From assembly GCA_023614405.1 (NCBI GenBank), contig CM042690.1, positions 664,834,802 through 664,898,801 on the forward strand: a stretch of DNA of 64,000 nucleotides, read 5' to 3'. The notes beneath the pieces were generated by a model. The model did no database searches. It was given only the letters and a program-made list of their open reading frames with translations, and was not told the origin of the DNA. Origin of the DNA: Avena insularis (Eukaryota > Streptophyta > Magnoliopsida > Poales > Poaceae). Shown piece by piece: positions 59,365 to 64,000 of this stretch; within the stretch, counting starts at the first letter, position 1, and the number at the start of each line of letters is the position of its first letter. Both the position numbers and the translations under genes were made by a program.

Positions 59365-59691
59365 TTACCGAAGTAATAACTTCCAAGACTCAAAGAAACA
59401 AAACCAAACTGAAAGCAAAAACAAATTGGGTTGTCTCCGAAAAAGCTCTTTTTTTATAGCCATTAAGATGGGCATGATGATTTTGAAGATGCTCATATAG
59501 GAATATGAATTGAAGTGAAAGAGAGCATTAAGGAACAAAAATTCGCACAGTCTAACCCACTTCCTATGCAAGGGAATTTTGTAAACAAACAAATTATTGA
59601 AACCAGAGGCTACTTGCATAAGAAGGCAAAACAAGTGCAACATAAAAACTTTCAGCATAAAACGAGGAAACTTGATATTATTGAGATACAT
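59365..59691 (-). CDS. Small hydrophobic ORF of element F
   Basis: 108 codons beginning 31 nt after the gag stop. It is rich in Leu/Phe/Met: FMLKVFMLHLFCLLMQVASG, NNLFVYKIPLHRKWVRLCEF, LFLNALFHFNSYSYM, SIFKIIMPILMAIKKE. It has at least two segments hydrophobic enough to enter a membrane. No family is assigned. From memory, similar YKIP-HRK-containing translations recur in Triticeae repeats, but I cannot verify that here. Confidence 0.4.
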   Translation of the reverse strand: MYLNNIKFPRFMLKVFMLHLFCLLMQVASGFNNLFVYKIPLHRKWVRLCEFLFLNALFHFNSYSYMSIFKIIMPILMAIKKELFRRQPNLFLLSVWFCFFESWKLLLR

Positions 59692-59721
59692 AAGAACACC
59701 TTTCCCTTTCTCATAGTAACT

Positions 59722-60933
59722 TTAAGTATCATGCATAAACTTAACAATATAACTATCACAAGGGCCATCGTAACAATGATCACTTATTCTAAGAGAAAAC
59801 ACAGGAATACTAGCTCTCATAACACTACTTTGTGAAACAATATTAGAGGTATCCTTACAAAGGATAGTGTGTCCCTCTTCTTCATATTTAGTAACAAAGT
59901 CTTTCACATTTGCTATTATAGGTTCATCAACCATTTGTTTATCAGGTTCAACAACTTTGCTTATACTTTCATCAACCATACTAGCTATCATAGAATGTTC
60001 CTTTATCTTAATTGGGAAAGGCATTTTCTCAATGTAAGGTTCAGGTAAAACATGATTAGCAGTATAAACTTCAGTATTTCTTGCAGGAACACTCTTAGGA
60101 ATATATTTATAAGGTTCATGATACTTATTCCACTTCTTTTTAGGCACTTCAATGTAGGAAGCAAAAGCCTTAAAATAAGAAGCAATAGGTTGAGAGTCTA
60201 GACCATAAGCATTTTTAATATTTTGAAAGTCATCAGTTCCCATAAAAGATTCAATGCATTCATAATCATAATTTATACCTGACTTTCTACCTTTGTCATT
60301 CTCCCAAGCTTCAGCATTGTCTTGAATATGGTCCAGAAGATCCCATTTAGCTTCTTCTTCCATGCAAGTGAATGATCTAGCACAAGAAGCATCCAATAAA
60401 TCCTTGTCATGTAGAGGGAGCCTTGCATAGAAGTTATTGATAATAATATTGTTGGGGAGCTCATGAATGGGACATTTGAGCATTAGTAACTTCAATCTCC
60501 CCCAAGCTTGAGTTGTACTCTCTCCCTCAAGAGGCCAAAAGTTGTATATTTGATTCCGATCTTTATGAATCTCACTAGGAGGATAAAACTTTGAGTAAAA
60601 GAGAGGCACTATTTCCTCCCATTCCAGAGCTTGACCATTCTTCAGCAGCTTATACCACTCCTCAGCTCTTCCTTTCAGCGATAATGAGAATAACTTCTTC
60701 TTAACTTGATCTGTAGTAATACCTGCACACTTGAACAACCCGCATAATTCGTGTATAAAGAGCAAATGATCACTGGGATGGACAGTTCCATCCCCAACAT
60801 AGTAGTTATCCATAACACGATCAATAATTCTTGTAGGTATTTTAAAAACATCATTATCAACAGGTGGTGGCTTGTCTACTACCTTAGCAGTGGTAGTAGC
60901 ATTACCAAATAAGAAACTCAGCGAGTTATCCAT
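59722..60933 (-). CDS. Gag of element F, intact
   Basis: 403 residues from MDNSLSFLFGNATTTAKVV. I chose ATG 60933, about 85 nt after the primer-binding site. Retrotrans_gag core at residues 35-150: YYVGDGTVHPSDHLLFIHEL, LFSLSLKGRAEEWYKLLKNG, WEEIVPLFYSKFYPPSEIHK, QAWGRLKLLMLKCPIHELPN. The C-terminal half is hydrophilic and ends DHCYDGPCDSYIVKFMHDT. No zinc knuckle or protease is seen. It forms the particle and is intact, unlike Gag in A, B and D. Confidence 0.85.
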   Translation of the reverse strand: MDNSLSFLFGNATTTAKVVDKPPPVDNDVFKIPTRIIDRVMDNYYVGDGTVHPSDHLLFIHELCGLFKCAGITTDQVKKKLFSLSLKGRAEEWYKLLKNGQALEWEEIVPLFYSKFYPPSEIHKDRNQIYNFWPLEGESTTQAWGRLKLLMLKCPIHELPNNIIINNFYARLPLHDKDLLDASCARSFTCMEEEAKWDLLDHIQDNAEAWENDKGRKSGINYDYECIESFMGTDDFQNIKNAYGLDSQPIASYFKAFASYIEVPKKKWNKYHEPYKYIPKSVPARNTEVYTANHVLPEPYIEKMPFPIKIKEHSMIASMVDESISKVVEPDKQMVDEPIIANVKDFVTKYEEEGHTILCKDTSNIVSQSSVMRASIPVFSLRISDHCYDGPCDSYIVKFMHDT

Positions 60934-61017
60934 AACAAAAATAAAGTAACTAACAGAAGTAAACAATACTCACAGTCGAAGTTTCCTTTACCAGTTCCAC
61001 TCTCCAATAGCGCTTCA

Positions 61018-61036
61018 CTCCCCGGCAACAACGCCA
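61018..61036 (-). promoter_or_regulatory. Primer-binding site of element F
   Basis: Minus strand TGGCGTTGTTGCCGGGGAG, after the spacer AGACTATTTTC from the LTR end. Element B has the same arrangement (spacer AGCTATTTTC), indicating related families. Confidence 0.85.
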
Positions 61037-61047
61037 GAAAATAGTCT

Positions 61048-62561
61048 TGATGACCCACAAGTATAGGGGGGTGTATCACAGTATTTTTGATAAGTAAGAG
61101 TGTCAAACCCAACGAGGAGCAGAAGGTGTTAGCTACTGGTATGGATCAGGAATTCTCTGCAAATACTTAGCAAACAGATTTTTAGGGTTTTTTGATAAAG
61201 CAAGTAAATAAAGTACGAGTAAATAAAAGACAGTAGGAATAAATGCAGCAAGTGGCCCAATCCTTTATGCAGCAAAGGACAAGCCGGTTGTATTACTTAA
61301 GATGACCAAACGTTCTCGAGGACACATGGGAAGACTGCCAAGTGCTTTCGCTTCATATAGTTGATTAATCTTCTTTAGCTTGCTAAGTGTTGTGTGGGTG
61401 AACCTGTGCTAATGTACCAACCTTCCTAGGAATAATACATACTTGTGATTATACCCCTTGCAAACATCCATAAGTACAAGAAAGTAATTAAGGTAGAAAC
61501 CTAACCACAACTTTAAACTCTAAGACCCTTACGTCCCTTGTGCAATGGTTTCCCTACGGGGTTCAGGTTTCTGTCACTCCGGCAACCCCTACGATTAGTA
61601 GCCAAATACACAATGCATTCCCCTAGGCCCATATAGGTGAAGTGTCATGTAGTCGATGTTCACATGACACCACTAGAAGAAGTACACCACAACTTAAATA
61701 TCAAACTATTGAATCTTTCTCAACACAACTCCACTACTAACAACATGACTTCTCCCATGTCCTCAAGAACAAGACGAACTACTCACAAGACATCATATGG
61801 ATCATGATCAGAGATGGAATAATGATGTATAACAATCTGAACATAAACAATAATTCAACGGTTCACTCAATAGCATAAACTACAAAGAGTAATCAACACC
61901 GAGAAAGTTTCCCCTAAGAACTAATGCAAGATTCAACGCAATTGTTATAGCAATATGGAGATGGTGATGAGGGTGCTGATGGTGATGATGGTGGTGGTGA
62001 TGATGATGATCCCGATGAAGTCCAGCTTGATGGTGGTGTTGATGGCGATGATCTCCCCTCTCCGGGAAGGAATTCCCCTGGCAGAAATCTGTCTGCCGGA
62101 GAGAGCTTTCTCTCTCAGTGTTTTCCGCCCCGCAGAGGCGGCGGAATCTTTCTGTGGTCGCTCCGTGAGTCTTAGGGTTTCAGGAGGATAATATACGCTA
62201 GAGGGGAGTGCCAGGGGTGGACCAGGGCGGCCACACCACCTGGTGGCGCGGCCTAGGCTGGCCTGCGCCAGGGGGTGGTGTGGGCCCCCTGTGGCCCATC
62301 TCCGGCCCCCCTTCTGGCTTCCTTCGTCTTCTAGAAAAATAGGATTTTCCGTATATTTTCCCGGATTTTCTGATCTTCGTGAATTTTTCCTCCAAGCTGC
62401 ACCTTTTCCATCAGAATCCTTATTGCAGCGGTCCATGCTCCAAAAGTCATCAACCATGCAAAAACAGATGAAATAACATAAGTATCACCTCTAAATACGA
62501 AATATATCAATGAATAACAGTGAATTATGACATAGAATAGTGATGCAAAATGGACGTATCA
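61048..62561 (-). mobile_element. 5' LTR of element F (right copy)
   Basis: 1514 bp. TATA on the minus strand at plus 62186-62199, GC hairpin 62229-62286, GAT/GGT microsatellite about 61957-62014. It differs from the left copy mainly in microsatellite length, a short segment near 62075-62110, and scattered substitutions. Confidence 0.93.
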
Positions 62562-62566
62562 GGTAC

Positions 62567-64000
62567 CCCTTATCCCCATGACACAGGAGCTTTCCCATAT
62601 CAAAATGACAAGGCAACTGACAATGAGCATCTCAGCGATCTTTTTATTTGCTATTTGCATAGGTTTTTATTGATGATGCTTCACAGAATGCTCACTATGG
62701 TTATGATGCAAGTTTCCACCATGATTAGGCATGGATTAGGCTAGCCACCCAGGAATTTCTCTAACACACATACAAACTCCATGAGCTTACAAGCTCCCCT
62801 TTTATTTCACGCCGCTGGGATCCATAAACAAAAGAACATGATATCAACTGAATAATAAGTGCAATGTTGAAAGCGTTCCCCATGGTATCATGGTTCTGCT
62901 AATTCACAACTTATAAAGTGCAAGCGTATAAGCAACATAGATGAACACAATGGTTCAAGTTTATTAAGTGCAAGAAAATAAAGTGTGCCATCAGGTTTGT
63001 GAGAGCTTTAATCACTAATTTTCACATAACAAAAGTTTAATTTGGAAGGTAGATAAAAACATGAATATACTTGGAATGGTGTAACACACCATGCATAGGA
63101 ATTTATAGTGTACTCTTTGGAATAACTTGGTTTCTTGGGAGTTGGATGCATGAGTAGAACTCATACTCAATACAGGTGGAGGCTAGCAAAAGACTGGGAG
63201 CGACCAACTAAGAGAGCAATAATAGCCATAATCATGCAAAGCAACACAACATTATTAATTAAAGCATAAAGTGATATTGCAAGTCAAAAACTAAATGATC
63301 ATAGAGGCTATGGTGACTGGTTCATAGTCTTAACATGGTGTAATCATGTGCCAAGTCAACCCAAATAAAGCATCAAAGGAGAATACCACAATATTATGCT
63401 TTTGTATGCTAAAAAAACGCATGATTCTTTCAAGGCACATTAAGCAATCTCAATTGTTTGAAACAAGTCATGCTACAACAATAATCACTAAGCATATGGT
63501 CAAAGAAACATCTAGCATGACATGATAAAGTCTAAGTCACAGTCAAAACAAGCTTCCTTTTGTACCACTATAATCATGAAACTTCCTACTCTTTTCCAAC
63601 ACCAATCGACTTATTTGAAACAACTCTCAAAGATAATAATCAATAAATACCAGAGAGCATGTCTCACCCATCTACAAAGAAGAACTAAAAATTTCTAAGC
63701 CAAAATAAAAGGTAAAACTAAAGCTAAACGTAGTGCTAGCAAAGGAGACACTCACAGAACAATAAGAGTGAAAACTAGAGTGTTCTAGGCAATGAATAAC
63801 GGGGTGTGTGTCTCTCCAAAAGAAGTGTGTTGGGATCCAACCAACTTATTGCGGCAAAGAAAGCAAAATAAAACTAAAAACAAAGACGCTCCAAGAACAA
63901 CACATAGTGCATAAGGTAATAACAATAAAGTGTCCTCAAAGAAGACCTGAGATTGTTGATGAAGAAGGGGATGCCTTGGGCCCCAAGATTTGACGCTTGT
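62567..64000 (-). other. Interior of E2 continuing past the window
   Basis: It follows directly from 54508 once F is removed. It is similar to F's interior from 56761 onward (CATGACACAGGA, AATGACAAGGC, AGCATCTCAGCGATC). No coding region is supported before the window ends. Confidence 0.7.

Larger units (their letters stand above)
54509..62561 (-). mobile_element. Full-length Gypsy element F, pol-less
   Basis: 8053 bp, flanked by GGTAC (54504-54508, 62562-62566). LTRs 54509-56018 (1510 bp) and 61048-62561 (1514 bp) are nearly identical, suggesting recent insertion. Interior on the minus strand: primer-binding site, an intact gag, a small hydrophobic ORF, a promoter-like module and a second ORF. 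No protease, RT or integrase is recognisable. A natural empty site (CGGGGTACCCC) is present in its own related interior near 56751. Confidence 0.95.
38067..64000 (-). mobile_element. Gypsy element E2, interrupted by D and F, runs off the window
   Basis: On the minus strand the 3' LTR is at the left: 38067-38808 plus 53095-53725, 1373 bp once D and its duplication are removed, the same length as solo LTR E1. The 5-bp left flank is ACTAG (38062-38066); the right end lies beyond 64000. Next to the LTR is the minus-strand polypurine tract AAGCTTGGGGATGCT (plus 53726-53740). The interior continues at 53741-54508 and 62567-64000, interrupted by F. Its interior resembles that of F although the LTRs differ. 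Confidence 0.88.

Overview
This window looks like intergenic DNA from a large-genome grass, most likely the Pooideae (wheat, barley or oat side). That is an inference from repeat content: a Copia LTR carrying the GGAAATATGCCCTAGAGGC start typical of the BARE/Angela group, several pol-less Athila-type Gypsy elements, and Tat-lineage Gypsy elements with two RNase H domains. I see no intact cellular gene, rRNA, tRNA or CRISPR array. The species cannot be named from the sequence.

Layout. 1-4500: gene-fragment-like and GC-rich pieces around a degenerate short-period repeat (GTGGTTTCAATTGTTTCAAA-type) that switches strand twice. 4500-10700: a GC-rich, gene-like region split by a 5'-truncated L1-type LINE (6016-10180, 17-bp target duplication). 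10700-14577: a TTGTTGC-rich tract and unassigned AT-rich DNA. 14583-15948: a solo Gypsy LTR. 16821-35484: old Athila-type element B, split by Athila-type element A (21756-32706), which itself holds a Copia solo LTR and a Gypsy solo LTR. 35485-38061: a minus-strand fragment of a Tat-lineage pol (C). 38067 to past the window end: minus-strand element E2. E2's 3' LTR is split by a full-length Tat-lineage element D (38809-53089), and its interior by minus-strand element F (54509-62561).

Target duplications fix the order of most insertions. They are CCAAGTTATTGGCAAAT for the LINE, TCGTAAGCTCCTT for a LINE fragment, and GGAAG, GGCTT, GGATC, CGCAT, GGTAC and ATCCC for the LTR insertions. B is older than A, and A is older than its two solo LTRs. 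E2 is older than both D and F.

Three things deserve attention. (1) D carries, antisense to gag-pol and between pol and the 3' LTR, a gene I can model as seven phase-consistent exons with GT-AG introns. It has a TATA-like box and three TGACGTG motifs upstream, and a 59-bp minisatellite in its third intron. (2) Nearly every promoter-like TATA box here has a GC-rich palindrome 30-70 bp upstream, and in A, B and F a similar palindromic module recurs inside the element ahead of the downstream ORF. (3) The strand-switching repeat at 930-4500 could form a roughly 1-kb-arm hairpin.
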